From NCBI RefSeq assembly GCF_026385475.1, contig NZ_JANIDW010000003.1:1-64000 (forward strand): a stretch of 64,000 nt of DNA. Reading direction: 5' to 3'. Positions 18,210-28,700 of the stretch are shown one piece after another. This DNA is from Bombella saccharophila. Its GTDB lineage: Bacteria; Pseudomonadota; Alphaproteobacteria; Acetobacterales; Acetobacteraceae. The notes below the pieces were generated by a model. It made no database searches and had not been told where the DNA came from. It saw only the letters and a list, made by a program, of their open reading frames with translations. The position numbers were made by a program, and so were the translations under genes. Each line of letters begins with the position of its first letter. The first letter of the stretch is position 1.

Positions 18210-19538
18210 ATGACAGCACAACGCCCTTTGATAGTTTCCTCTGCTCCTGCTGGCTTAGCGGGGCGGGTCCGTGTGCCGGGGGATAAATCCATCAGCCATC
18301 GTGCCTTGATGTTCGCAGCCCTTGCAGAAGGACGGACGCACATTACCGGCTTATTGGAGGGAGAAGATGTTCTCCGCACGGCTGAGGCTATGCGCGCTTT
18401 AGGGGCCGAGGTAACGCGTAAGGACACGCAATGGGTTGTGGAGGGTTGTGGCGTAGCTGGGCTTAAAGAGCCTGCCGATGTGCTGGATATGGGTAATTCT
18501 GGCACAGCAGCGCGGCTTTTGAGCGGTGTGCTGGCAACGCATCCTTTTATGAGCATCATGACAGGTGATGCCTCATTGCGCAGTCGGCCTATGGGACGTG
18601 TGAGCGTGCCTTTGGCCGAGACAGGGGCGCGATTCGTCACCCGTGCGGGGCAGAAGCTGCCTATGGCTGTGGAGGGGACTGGTAAAGGCAAGCCATTGCA
18701 TTATCGCTTGCCAGTGGCCTCGGCCCAAGTGAAGTCCGCTATCCTGCTCGCAGGGTTGAATTGCGAAGGAGAAACCGTGGTGGAGGAGCCCGCCCCCACG
18801 CGCGATCATACCGAGAATATGCTCCGTCATTTCGGCACAGAGGTGAAGGTGGAGGAGCTACCAGAGGCAGGGCGGCGCATCACGCTAAAAGGTCCAGCGC
18901 GTTTGGTGGCTCAGGATGTGTTGGTACCGGGGGATCCATCATCAGCGGCTTTCCCCGTTGTGGCGGCGTTGCTTGTGCCGGGGTCGTCCATTGTTATAGA
19001 GGCTGTGGGGCAGAATCCGTTACGTACAGGCCTCTTTAAAACCCTCAAGGAGATGGGGGCCTCACTAGAGATACGCGATGAGCGCATTGAGGGCGGGGAA
19101 GTCATCGGGGACCTTCATGTGCGCGCTGGGCGGCTAAAGGGTGTTGATGTACCTGCCATACGCGTGCCCTCCATGATTGATGAATATCCGATTCTCGCTG
19201 TGGCCTGTGCTTTTGCGGAGGGGACATCACGCTTGCGCGGCCTTGCCGAATTGCGGGTGAAGGAGAGTGACCGCCTCGCTTCCACCGTAGCGTTGTTAGA
19301 GGCAAATGGCGCAAAGGTGCAGGTGGAAGGTGATGATGTGATTATTGAGGGCCAAGCCCGCCTCCCCGGTGGGGGGCATGTGCAAACCCATATGGACCAT
19401 CGTTTAGCGATGAGTGCTACCGTGTTAGGGCTTGCGGCAGAAAAACCCGTCCATATTGATGATACAGCGTTTATCGAGACGAGCTTCCCCGGTTTTGTGG
19501 CTTTAATGAATCATCTTGGTGCGGGGCTTACGGCATGA
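18210..19538 (+). CDS. aroA: 3-phosphoshikimate 1-carboxyvinyltransferase (EPSP synthase)
   Basis: Joins phosphoenolpyruvate to shikimate-3-phosphate in the shikimate pathway. PGDKSISHRALMFAALAEG, SAQVKSAILLAGLN, RDHTENML, DPSSAAFPVVAALLVPGS and SMIDEYPILAVA all match the class II, CP4-like group found in Rhizobiales and relatives. In the loop LDMGNSGTAARL the position held by alanine in CP4 is glycine. Length 442 is normal. It overlaps cmk by four bases, so aroA-cmk are coupled and rpsA probably follows in the same region. Confidence 0.96.
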   Translation: MTAQRPLIVSSAPAGLAGRVRVPGDKSISHRALMFAALAEGRTHITGLLEGEDVLRTAEAMRALGAEVTRKDTQWVVEGCGVAGLKEPADVLDMGNSGTAARLLSGVLATHPFMSIMTGDASLRSRPMGRVSVPLAETGARFVTRAGQKLPMAVEGTGKGKPLHYRLPVASAQVKSAILLAGLNCEGETVVEEPAPTRDHTENMLRHFGTEVKVEELPEAGRRITLKGPARLVAQDVLVPGDPSSAAFPVVAALLVPGSSIVIEAVGQNPLRTGLFKTLKEMGASLEIRDERIEGGEVIGDLHVRAGRLKGVDVPAIRVPSMIDEYPILAVACAFAEGTSRLRGLAELRVKESDRLASTVALLEANGAKVQVEGDDVIIEGQARLPGGGHVQTHMDHRLAMSATVLGLAAEKPVHIDDTAFIETSFPGFVALMNHLGAGLTA

Positions 19539-20188
19539 GCAAGCATGGCATGAAATACCCTATCATCGCGATTGATGGCCCTGCGGCGGCGGGGAAGGGG
19601 ACATTAGCGCGGCAATTAGCGGAGGTACTGGCTTTGCCTTACCTTGATACCGGGTTGCTATACCGCGCTGTGGCTCGCCGTGTGCTAGACCAAGGTGGTG
19701 ACCCCGCCCATGACGGGCCAGAGCAAGCTCGCCAGCTTATGCCAGAGGATATGCGCCGCGATGATTTACGCACGCCAGAGGTGGATCGTGCAGCCTCTCT
19801 CGTGGCAAAGGAGCCAGAGGTTCGTGCAGCGTTGCTAGAGCGGCAACGTCTCTTTGCTCGTGCGCGTGGCGCGGTTGTGGATGGGCGGGATATTGGTACG
19901 GTCGTCTTCCCCCAAGCTACGGCGAAGTTTTTTATTACGGCCTCGCCAGAGGTCCGCGCCCAGCGGCGTTACATCCAGCGTTATGGCCAGTCTTGTACCG
20001 ATTCGGCAGCGTTAGCGGCGGAAGTGGCCGCTATTAATGCGCGCGATGGGCAGGATGCCTCACGCCAAACGGCTCCGCTTCGTCCTGCTGAGGATGCTGT
20101 GCAGATTCTGACTGATGGGCTTGATGCTGCTGCCGTGTTAGAAAAAGTATGCCAGATTTTGCAGGAGAAAGGGATTATTCGGGTGTGA
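19535..20188 (+). CDS. cmk: Cytidylate kinase
   Basis: Phosphorylates CMP and dCMP with ATP. The P-loop is GPAAAGKGTLA near residue 14, followed by LDTGLLYRAVARR and DGRDIGTVVFP, the CMP-binding hallmarks. Length 217 is standard. The ATG overlaps the aroA stop (ATGA); an internal ATG five codons later (MKYPIIAIDG) is also possible. The aroA-cmk-rpsA order is widely conserved. Confidence 0.95.
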   Translation: MSKHGMKYPIIAIDGPAAAGKGTLARQLAEVLALPYLDTGLLYRAVARRVLDQGGDPAHDGPEQARQLMPEDMRRDDLRTPEVDRAASLVAKEPEVRAALLERQRLFARARGAVVDGRDIGTVVFPQATAKFFITASPEVRAQRRYIQRYGQSCTDSAALAAEVAAINARDGQDASRQTAPLRPAEDAVQILTDGLDAAAVLEKVCQILQEKGIIRV

Positions 20189-20438
20189 TTTCACACTTCG
20201 TTATTGACAGTCCCCCCTCCAAGCGTGTTGTGGTGGTAGCGTAGCGTTATACAGCCCGTAATGTTACGGCCTTATATCCCTGAGAAGGTGGATGTGGGGT
20301 GTTTTTTGTGATGATGACTTCCACTCCGGGTTGTGGGGCTGGGAGGAGACGTTGTTTCTTGAGGCTTCGATAGTCGGGGGAATAGCGCATAGCTGAGTGT
20401 CGGGCATAGGCTGCGACACTCTGGAATGCTGGAAATAC

Positions 20439-22148
20439 ATGGCTTCTGCCACTCAGAATACACCGGAACACGGTAAAGAAGATTTTGCAGCCCTGTTGGA
20501 AGAGACATTGGGCACTGACAGTGCGTTTGATGGCACTGTTGTCCGCGGTCGCGTTGTCCGTCTGACAGATGACCACGTGATTGTTGATGTCGGCCTTAAG
20601 AGCGAAGGCCGCGTGGCTCTACGTGAGTTTGGCCCGCCGGGCGCAACACCGGACATTAAGCCTGGTGATGTGTTCGAGCTGTTTATCGAGCGCTACGAGG
20701 ACCGCGATGGTTCCATCGTGCTGTCCCGCGAGAAAGCCCGTCGTGAAGAGGCATGGACTGCTCTGGAGAGTGCCTTTGCACACAATCAGCGCGTTAATGG
20801 CACGATTTATGGCCGCGTGAAGGGGGGCTTCACGGTAGATTTAGGCGGTGCGATGGCCTTCCTACCGGGTAGCCAGGTGGATATCCGCCCCGTGCGTGAT
20901 GTTGGGCCGTTGATGGGCCAGCCGCAGCCTTTCCAGATTCTGAAGATGGATCGTGCGCGTGGTAACATTGTCGTCTCCCGCCGTGCTGTGTTGGAGGAGA
21001 CCCGTGCTGAGCAGCGTTCTGAATTGATTCAGGGCCTGAAGGAAGGGATGATCCTTGATGGCGTGGTCAAGAACATCACCGATTACGGTGCGTTCGTTGA
21101 TCTTGGCGGTGTGGATGGTCTGCTGCATGTGACAGATATTGCGTGGAAGCGCATTAATCATCCGTCCGAAGCGTTGCAGATTGGCCAGCCCGTTCGCGTG
21201 CAGGTGATCCGCTTTAACTCCGATACACAGCGTATCTCCTTGGGGATGAAGCAGCTTGAGGCTGACCCATGGGAGAATGTGGCTGTTAAATATCCCGTCA
21301 ATGCGCGCTTTACAGGCCGCGTGACCAACATCACCGATTACGGTGCATTTGTTGAGCTGGAGCCGGGCGTTGAAGGTCTGGTTCATGTCTCTGAGATGTC
21401 CTGGACGAAGAAGAACGTCCATCCGGGCAAGATCGTGGCTACCTCTCAGGAGGTTGAGGTCATGGTGCTGGATGTCGATAGCGCAAAACGCCGTATCTCT
21501 CTGGGGCTGAAGCAAGTTCAGCGCAATCCTTGGGAGCAGTTCGCTGAGGAGCATAAGGTTGGCTCCATCATCGAAGGTGAGATCCGCAACATCACAGAGT
21601 TCGGCCTGTTCATTGGTCTGTCTGCCGATATTGACGGTATGGTCCATATGTCCGACCTCTCTTGGGATGAGTCCGGCGAAGAGGTCATGAAGCGTTACGA
21701 AAAGGGCCAGGTCGTTCAGGCTAAGGTTCTTGACGTTGATGCTGAGAAAGAGCGCATCTCTCTTGGTATTAAACAGCTTCAGGAAGACCCTGCTGCCGAT
21801 GTGCTGGAGCGCATCAATAAAGGCGATGTTGTGACCTGCATTGTCACTGCTGTGCAGAGCAACGGGATTGAGGTTAAGGTTGACGATGTGTTGACAGGCT
21901 TCATCCGCCGTGGCGAGCTGGCTCGTGATAAGAGCGAGCAGCGCCCAGAGCGTTTTGCTGTTGGTGAGAAGGTTGATGCCAAGGTTGTTGGTTTGGACCG
22001 CGCTTCCCGCAAGCTATCTCTGACCATCCGTGGTCGTGAGGTTGAGGAAGATAAGCAGGCTATCAACGAGTATGGTTCTTCCGACTCTGGGGCCTCTCTT
22101 GGTGATATTCTGGGTGCGGCTATCCGTCGTCGTAGCTCAGAGGACTGA
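20439..22148 (+). CDS. rpsA: 30S ribosomal protein S1
   Basis: Six successive S1 (OB-fold) RNA-binding domains make up the 569 residues; repeats such as NITDYGAFVDLGGVDGLLHVTDIAW and NITDYGAFVELEPGVEGLVHVSEMSW mark domains 3 and 4. It brings mRNAs to the 30S subunit. I start at 20439 (MASATQNTPEHGKEDF), as other alphaproteobacterial S1 proteins begin; an ATG at 20397 adds an unlikely extension. The 250 bases before it hold no gene I can support; a leader for autoregulation is possible but not demonstrated. Confidence 0.95.
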   Translation: MASATQNTPEHGKEDFAALLEETLGTDSAFDGTVVRGRVVRLTDDHVIVDVGLKSEGRVALREFGPPGATPDIKPGDVFELFIERYEDRDGSIVLSREKARREEAWTALESAFAHNQRVNGTIYGRVKGGFTVDLGGAMAFLPGSQVDIRPVRDVGPLMGQPQPFQILKMDRARGNIVVSRRAVLEETRAEQRSELIQGLKEGMILDGVVKNITDYGAFVDLGGVDGLLHVTDIAWKRINHPSEALQIGQPVRVQVIRFNSDTQRISLGMKQLEADPWENVAVKYPVNARFTGRVTNITDYGAFVELEPGVEGLVHVSEMSWTKKNVHPGKIVATSQEVEVMVLDVDSAKRRISLGLKQVQRNPWEQFAEEHKVGSIIEGEIRNITEFGLFIGLSADIDGMVHMSDLSWDESGEEVMKRYEKGQVVQAKVLDVDAEKERISLGIKQLQEDPAADVLERINKGDVVTCIVTAVQSNGIEVKVDDVLTGFIRRGELARDKSEQRPERFAVGEKVDAKVVGLDRASRKLSLTIRGREVEEDKQAINEYGSSDSGASLGDILGAAIRRRSSED

Positions 22149-22206
22149 GAGCCTTGATTCTGCGGTGAGGCAGTGGATTTTTCGACTGCCTCATGCAGAA
22201 GAGATA

Positions 22207-22242
22207 AGGGGTGGCCATTTGTTGGTCACCCTTTTATTGTTT
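22207..22242 (+). terminator. Intrinsic terminator after rpsA
   Basis: An 8-bp stem GGGTGGCC/GGTCACCC (one G-U pair) with a loop ATTTGTT, followed by a T-rich tail. It lies about 60 bases past the rpsA stop and separates it from the glycosyltransferase operon. Confidence 0.75.
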
Positions 22243-22335
22243 CACCTTGATAAGAGTGATAAATCGTCATTCAGAATATATTAAGGTAGCGTTTACTCTA
22301 TCGTGCGATAGGCTTCTGGGGGCTTGAGGTCATAA

Positions 22336-25300
22336 ATGGCGATCATCTACAACACTAATTATACGCATAACGCGAATGCTTATCTGACCTTAGCCATCCA
22401 GCGTGCGGCGGAAGCACTCTTTGGAAAAGAGAATATCGTTGTCGCAGATAATATGAGCCTCGCAGGTGTTGCGGCTTCTGGTCAGCATGATACGCTTTTA
22501 TGTATCGATGGACAGCGCTTAAACCAAGCGTTGATTCGGCGTGTCCGCTCCGCTTTTAAAACGGTTATTTTATGGACGTTTGAGGACCCTTTTATGAGGG
22601 AATTCAACGCCCAAGCTGCCCCCCTTTTTGATTATATTTTTACGAATGATCCCTCTTGTGTGGATGCGTATCAAGGTAAGGGGCATTATCTGCCGTTAGC
22701 AGCGAGCCAAAGCCTGCATGAGCGTACAGTACGTGCCGTGCCTGATTGTGATTATGACTTGTTTTTTGCAGGGACGATGTGGCCGAATCGCGTGCGGACC
22801 TTACGGCGCGTGTTGGCCAGTTTTCCTGATGTGCGCCTAAAGCTCGTCTGCCCTGGGAATGAGTTTCTTCCTCCGTTGCCTGATGATATAGCCGCCTTGG
22901 CGTTGCAACGGCCTGTCAGCCATGAAGCCTTCATTGATTTTGCCAATGCGAGTGCTGTGACGCTGACCATGTTCCGTGACTATGCAAGTCACGGTGATGT
23001 CAGCCAAGCTACAGCACCAGGGCCACGTTATTTTGAGCTTGGCTTGGCGGGTACGGCGCAAGTGGTTGAAGTTGCGTCGGGGATGGATATTAATTGTTTT
23101 AAAACTGTAGAGGGTGTTCACCTCGCACATAATGATGATGAAGTTGTCGAAAATATTGCGCGACTTCTTAATAATGCTGCGTTGCGTAAACGCTCTGCAA
23201 TTAATGCACAAAATACTGTCCTTAAACAGCATCTTTACGAACATCGACTACAGAAAATTCAAGATATTACGAAGGCGGATTTTAAACGTTCTCTTCCAAC
23301 GGAGGTACGGCCTAGCCCTCGGCGGAATCGCCTGCGTGTGTTGATGTGTACGCATTCCACAATTCATGAGCAAGTGTGGGGTGGGGTCGAGGTTTATCAG
23401 CGGGAGCTGTGCGCGGCTCTTGGGCGTGAGGTTGAGTTTTATTTCTGGCTAAGGCGTGGGGCATTTTGTCGCCTTCTCTCTGCTAATGGGCACGAGCTAG
23501 AGCGTTTTGATATTGTCGAGCGGGATTGGCAGGATATTGTTTGCGATGCACAGGAGGAGACAGCTTTCTCGAGTGTGTTGAGCCAGTATAATATTGATGT
23601 TGTACATTTTCAGCATCTTGGCCACCATGCATTATCTTTGCCGTTGATTGCTAAGGCAAACGGCACGGGTGTGTTATTTTCTGCTCATGATTTTTGGTTA
23701 GTATCATCCCGCTATAACTTGTTGAATCAAGATATGCGTTATGCCGAGGGTGAGTTTTACTCGGTTTTAGCCATGGATGTGATGCTCAAATCCGCTGAGG
23801 GGGTTGAGTATGGTGGCGAGCAGACCCGTCGTGCCTTTATCGACAGGATGTTGCACCATGTTGATGCTATCATGTTCGGGACGAAGCACTCACGTGACTT
23901 CATGCACCGGGTTTATCCTGTCCTTGATAAAAAGATCAGCCTAGTTAATGGGATTCCCAGCCCAGATGTAACGGTACCGGTAATCCCCAATCGGTATGCG
24001 CCGCTAGAGCAACGACCACTTGGTGTGGCGATTGTGGGTAATTTTGTGCGGACAAAGGGGGCGGATACGATTCTCGCTCTCATTGAAGCGGCCCATCCTG
24101 AGCATTTCCACTTTCATATTTTAGGGCATATTCACCCCGATTATCAGCCAGTATTGGAGAGATTACAACGGCCCAATGTGACGGTTCATGGGCGGTATGA
24201 CGTTGGTAGTACTGATGTCATGAAGCAAGCTGATGTTGCTCTATTTTTATCCATATGGCCGGAGACTTATTGCATTTCCCTCTCTGAGGCATGGCAATAT
24301 GGGCTTGTGCCCATTGTTACAGATGTTGGGGCGTTGCATGACCGTGTGACTGACGGGGTGAATGGCTATAAAGTGCCGATTAGCCGGCCTGATATTGCGT
24401 TAGAACGGTTGGAGCTGCTGCGGTCCTCAGAAGAGATTCGCGAGCGGATGATGAAGGCAATCGGCCCTGAGCTTTGGACGCATGAGGGTGATTACGCAGC
24501 TAAGCTATTAAAGTTATATCATGACCTTGCCCCCCAGCGTTTGCTTGGTGTGTCGGAGTTAATGTTGGATGCAGGGCAGATTCATCTCCTGCCTATTTCC
24601 TCATGGAAGCATCAAGCCCCGCCGCGGCATATTTTTGACCCTCCATTAGTGCGGGATTTATCTGTCAGTTTGCCAGGGCATATAACGGATTGGTTCGCCA
24701 TCCAGGGGGCGCAATGTTATTTGGATGATATTTGTCATCATGTCCTTGTTGAAGGGGCAGAGCGGACATTTAAACCTGCTGATGAGTTCCATCTCCGTGG
24801 TTGGCTCTTCTTACCGGATGTCAGTACCTCAGGGCAGGTCTATGTTGTTCTGATTAATGAGAAAGAGAATAGCCCTCTCATCTTCATGAAAGCAGAGCGT
24901 GAAATACGTACAGATATTTCAGAGCTTTTTGGTAATAAAGTCCCGCGTCGTTCTGGTTTCTCAGCAAAAGCGGCGTTGCGTGGTAAATGGTGCGAAGGGA
25001 CATATCGCATTGGTATTATCAATGTGATTAATGGACGCGGTGCCTTCCAGCTTTTATCGCATGGGATGGATGTTAAGGGTGGCCAGGTGCAGAGCATCCG
25101 CGCCGCCAAACCAGAAAATAGCGTTATTCTGGCGGATTTCTTCCGCGTGACAAATGGGGATAATGTGTTGCGCGGGGTGCCTTTGGCGCGCTTCCCCCGT
25201 GGGCGTCTGTTCGCGCAGGAACGTGGGGATCAGCTTTATTTCTTAGACCGTTTCGATGTTCTTGGCTCAAGCGATAAGAAGGAGGCAGGTACTCCGCAAA

Positions 25301-25719
25301 ATATGGAGGATCAAGGGGCCTTAGCTTTACGGGGGTGGAGCTTCCTTAATGGCCTAGGGCGCTCTGGTACAATCTATGCGGCGATGGTCGGAGATGAGAG
25401 CGATAAGGTGGTCCTTTTCGCCTTGGAGCGTTTCGCGCGGGATGATGTGCGTGTCGTGCATGGGGATGCCCCGCTTTGTTCTGGCTTTGAGGGCGTGTTG
25501 CGCCCTTGGAAGGGGCAGATCAACACCATGAAAGGGATATGGCGGCTAGCTTTGGTGAATATTATTGGCGAAGTGTTTGGGATGGTGGTGACGGATCTTT
25601 GCGTCCAGATGGAAGAGGGACGTTGCCATTCTGCAAAGCGTAAAGAGCCGACAGCTCAGCAGGCAGAGCGTATCAGGGCGTTGGTGACAGAATTAGCAGA
25701 CCAACAGCCTAGCTTATGA
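22336..25719 (+). CDS. Large modular glycosyltransferase (CgeB-like plus GT4)
   Basis: At 1127 residues this combines several units. Residues 1-310 resemble CgeB-like glycosyltransferases (DYDLFFAGTMWPNR, then TAPGPRYFELGLAGT). A GT4 enzyme follows at about 333-730: GGVEVYQREL, GVAIVGNFVRTKGAD, and the donor-site stretch ETYCISLSEAWQYGLVPIVTDVG with the EX7E pattern. The C-terminus holds two related segments, about 815-915 and 995-1092, each with LRGW-FL, a Phe/Leu..ER..R/D stretch, SGF and a closing YR/WR-I/L-IN motif; they look like beta-sandwich modules. It should build a cell-surface polysaccharide or glycan. It overlaps the next gene by four bases. Confidence 0.8.
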   Translation: MAIIYNTNYTHNANAYLTLAIQRAAEALFGKENIVVADNMSLAGVAASGQHDTLLCIDGQRLNQALIRRVRSAFKTVILWTFEDPFMREFNAQAAPLFDYIFTNDPSCVDAYQGKGHYLPLAASQSLHERTVRAVPDCDYDLFFAGTMWPNRVRTLRRVLASFPDVRLKLVCPGNEFLPPLPDDIAALALQRPVSHEAFIDFANASAVTLTMFRDYASHGDVSQATAPGPRYFELGLAGTAQVVEVASGMDINCFKTVEGVHLAHNDDEVVENIARLLNNAALRKRSAINAQNTVLKQHLYEHRLQKIQDITKADFKRSLPTEVRPSPRRNRLRVLMCTHSTIHEQVWGGVEVYQRELCAALGREVEFYFWLRRGAFCRLLSANGHELERFDIVERDWQDIVCDAQEETAFSSVLSQYNIDVVHFQHLGHHALSLPLIAKANGTGVLFSAHDFWLVSSRYNLLNQDMRYAEGEFYSVLAMDVMLKSAEGVEYGGEQTRRAFIDRMLHHVDAIMFGTKHSRDFMHRVYPVLDKKISLVNGIPSPDVTVPVIPNRYAPLEQRPLGVAIVGNFVRTKGADTILALIEAAHPEHFHFHILGHIHPDYQPVLERLQRPNVTVHGRYDVGSTDVMKQADVALFLSIWPETYCISLSEAWQYGLVPIVTDVGALHDRVTDGVNGYKVPISRPDIALERLELLRSSEEIRERMMKAIGPELWTHEGDYAAKLLKLYHDLAPQRLLGVSELMLDAGQIHLLPISSWKHQAPPRHIFDPPLVRDLSVSLPGHITDWFAIQGAQCYLDDICHHVLVEGAERTFKPADEFHLRGWLFLPDVSTSGQVYVVLINEKENSPLIFMKAEREIRTDISELFGNKVPRRSGFSAKAALRGKWCEGTYRIGIINVINGRGAFQLLSHGMDVKGGQVQSIRAAKPENSVILADFFRVTNGDNVLRGVPLARFPRGRLFAQERGDQLYFLDRFDVLGSSDKKEAGTPQNMEDQGALALRGWSFLNGLGRSGTIYAAMVGDESDKVVLFALERFARDDVRVVHGDAPLCSGFEGVLRPWKGQINTMKGIWRLALVNIIGEVFGMVVTDLCVQMEEGRCHSAKRKEPTAQQAERIRALVTELADQQPSL

Positions 25720-28700
25720 CATTCGCTTTATCCGTCCCAGATGCTAAGACGCGTGAGGAACATAGACCTCTTTGGATGGGGTTTGAGCGTGAATGGTATG
25801 AGCTCCGTTACCCTGATGTAGCGGAGCTCATGGTGCAGCATGGGTATGAGGATTCCTACCTTTTTTATGAGGAGGTGGGTTGTCATCGTGGTCATTCTCC
25901 CAACCGGTATTTTGATGAGATTTGGTATAAGCAGGCTTATCCAGAGGTCCGGCGTGGTTTGTTAGAGCGGCGTTGGAAGTCTGGTTTTGCCCATTATTGT
26001 GACGTTGGTTATACGCATCTTGCTCCGCATTGGTTGTTTGATGAAGCCGCCTATCGTCGTCGTTATGTTACGCTGACAGATCATTATTTAGCGCAGCGGG
26101 GCTTTTATAACGGGTATGACCATTATCTTTCTTACGGGGAGCAGCACGGTTTTGTAGCGGGGCCATTTTGTGATGTCCGTCTCCTACGGGCTATGGCTCA
26201 TCGTTATGGGGAATGGTTTGGCCCCGAGGGGTTGTTAGCCTCATGGTTGGTTTTACCAGCCCATATTGCTGATGCAGCACCAGCCTCATGGTATTTTGAC
26301 CCTGCCTGGTACGTGCAGACTTATCCGCAGGTGCAAGAGGCGATTGCGGCCGGGGATTATGGTAATGCGCTGCACCATTATTTAACAAACCCAACGCCTG
26401 AGGCCTTTAACCCCTCTCCTTGGTTTGATGAGGCTTATTACCGTGAGACATCGCCTGATATTCTGCCATCCCTAGGCGGAGAGGGGTTGCGGAATGGTTA
26501 TGAGCATTTTGTGCGGTTTGGAGCGCATGAGGGGCGTAGCCCTATCGAAGGGGTGGACCTTAGGCGATATAAGCAACTTCCGCTTGTATGGTTTGATTGT
26601 GATGGCGGGGTTTTTGATAGCCCATTTGCACGGTTTGTGGCGGAGAAGAATGGTCAGGCTACAGCGGCGGGGATAGATGAGCCTGCGTTGGTGGAGGATC
26701 AGACGCGCCAGCTTTTTCGTGATGAAGCAGCTTTATATCTTCCTCTTCTTGCGCGTCAGAAGTTGGATTTCCGCGTGCGGGGTGTGCCAGATGTTAGCGT
26801 CATCATGGTGGTGCATGATCAGATAGACCTCACACTTCAAGCTTTGGCCTCTTTGCGGGGGGGGTATAAGGGCGCGATTGAGTTAATCCTCGTTGATTCT
26901 GGCTCTCGGGATGAAACAACAGGATTAGAGGACCTTGTGGAGGGGGCCATTATCCTGCGTCACAAGGTCAATATTGGGTATTTGCTGGGTTGTAATGAGG
27001 CCCTAGCACATGTGACGGCCCCAGCTGTTTTATATCTTAATAACGACGTTCGCTTATACCCTGAGGCATTGCACCATGCCCTGAGGCGTCTTTATCGTGC
27101 GGAGACAACGGGGGCTGTAGCAGCACGGTTGGTGCGGACAAATATGCAGCTGCAAGAGGCTGGGTCCATCATCTGGCGGGATGGTGCGACATATGGGTAT
27201 CGCAGACAGGATGATCCGAACACCCCAGAGGCTAGCTTTACGCGTGATGTTGATTATGGCTCGGCAGCGTTTTTGCTGGTTAAAACGGGGTTGCTACGTC
27301 GCTTGGGGGGGTATGATACGCGCTATTGGCCCGCTTATTTTGAGGATACGGATTTATGCGTTCGTCTCCAAAAAATTGGGGCGCGGATTGTGTATGAGCC
27401 ATTGGCGATGGTCGAACATTTGGAGTTTGGCAGTTCCGGCCAGAGTGGGTCGCATAAACTAATCCAACGGCATTGGAAGGTTTTTGCCCAACAGCATTTA
27501 GAATTTTTACGTCATCAACAGCCCCAGCATATTCGTAATGCTCTGTTAGGGCGGGAGCGGCGCAGGCCAGAGCGGCAGCGCGTGCTTTTGATAGAGGACC
27601 GAATCCCTTTACGAGGGTTGGGCTCAGGCTATGTGCGCTCTAATGATATCGTGCGTGCTTTAGTAGCGTTGGATTATCACGTAACAGTCTTTCCCGTAAT
27701 GCGTGAGCAACTGCCTGCTTTCTTACTTTATCGTGATTTCCCAGAGGAAGTAGAGTTAGCTTTTGACCAAGATATGTCCACCTTGCCGGCTTTTTTAGAG
27801 GAGCGTGCGGGGTATTATGATTTACTCTGGGTCGGGCGGACACATAACATGGCGCGTTTGTTACCTGTACTGAATGAGGCGAGCCGGTTTTTAACGCATT
27901 GTGGCTCGGTGATGGATACAGAGGTTGTTGCAGCTCCACGGGCTTTATTGCAACAAGCGGTGACGGGCCTTTTGCCTGATGGAACGCCTGCACCAACACG
28001 TACGGCTGAAGAGCAAGAGCACGCTTTGGACGCTCTTCTGGCTGAGGAATTGCAGAGCGCTCATTATTGTCGGCAGATTATCGCCGTAACGGAGCATGAT
28101 GCGAGGCTGATCCAACGCGCAGGTTATGTTAATGTTATGGTGTTGGGTCATAGTATGGTGCCAGCCCCCACGCCGCGGCCTTATGCGGAGCGGCGGGATA
28201 TCCTCTTCCTTGGGGCGTTCCATAATGTGCAATCGCCTAATTATGACAGCATGATGTGGTTTGTGGAGGAGGTTTTGCCTTATCTCAATGCGTTGCCAGA
28301 TGATGTGTGCTTGCATATTGCGGGCTATGTACATCCCTCTGTGGACATGACGGCTTTGGGACAACATCACCGGGTAGAGATCTTGGGAGCGGTGGATGAT
28401 TTAGCCACTCTTTTTGACCGTTACCGGGTTTTTGTGGCGCCCACGCGTTTTGCAGGGGGACTGCCTTTTAAGGTGCAAGAAGCTGCTGCGCGGGGGGTAC
28501 CTATGGTCGTTACAGAGATATTGCGGGAAGAGGTCGGTTGGGACGCCGGAGATACTCTCTTAAGCGCGCCGGCGGAGGATCCGCGCGCTTTCGCTTCGGA
28601 GGTGGAGCGATTGTATAATGATGAGGCTTTATGGCAGCGGCTTCGCCAATCCGCTTTGAAGGCGGTCCAGAAAGATACGGACCCGGAGCATTTTCGGCAG

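Noticed and set aside
18210-19538. Possible glyphosate-insensitive EPSP synthase
   Set aside because: The enzyme is CP4-like overall, but the key loop position is glycine, so insensitivity cannot be inferred.
20203-20208. TTGACA as a -35 box before rpsA
   Set aside because: No acceptable -10 element follows at 16-18 bases.
20862-21647. 261-codon open frame antisense to rpsA
   Set aside because: Shadow of a highly biased ribosomal-protein gene, with no start signal or recognisable family.
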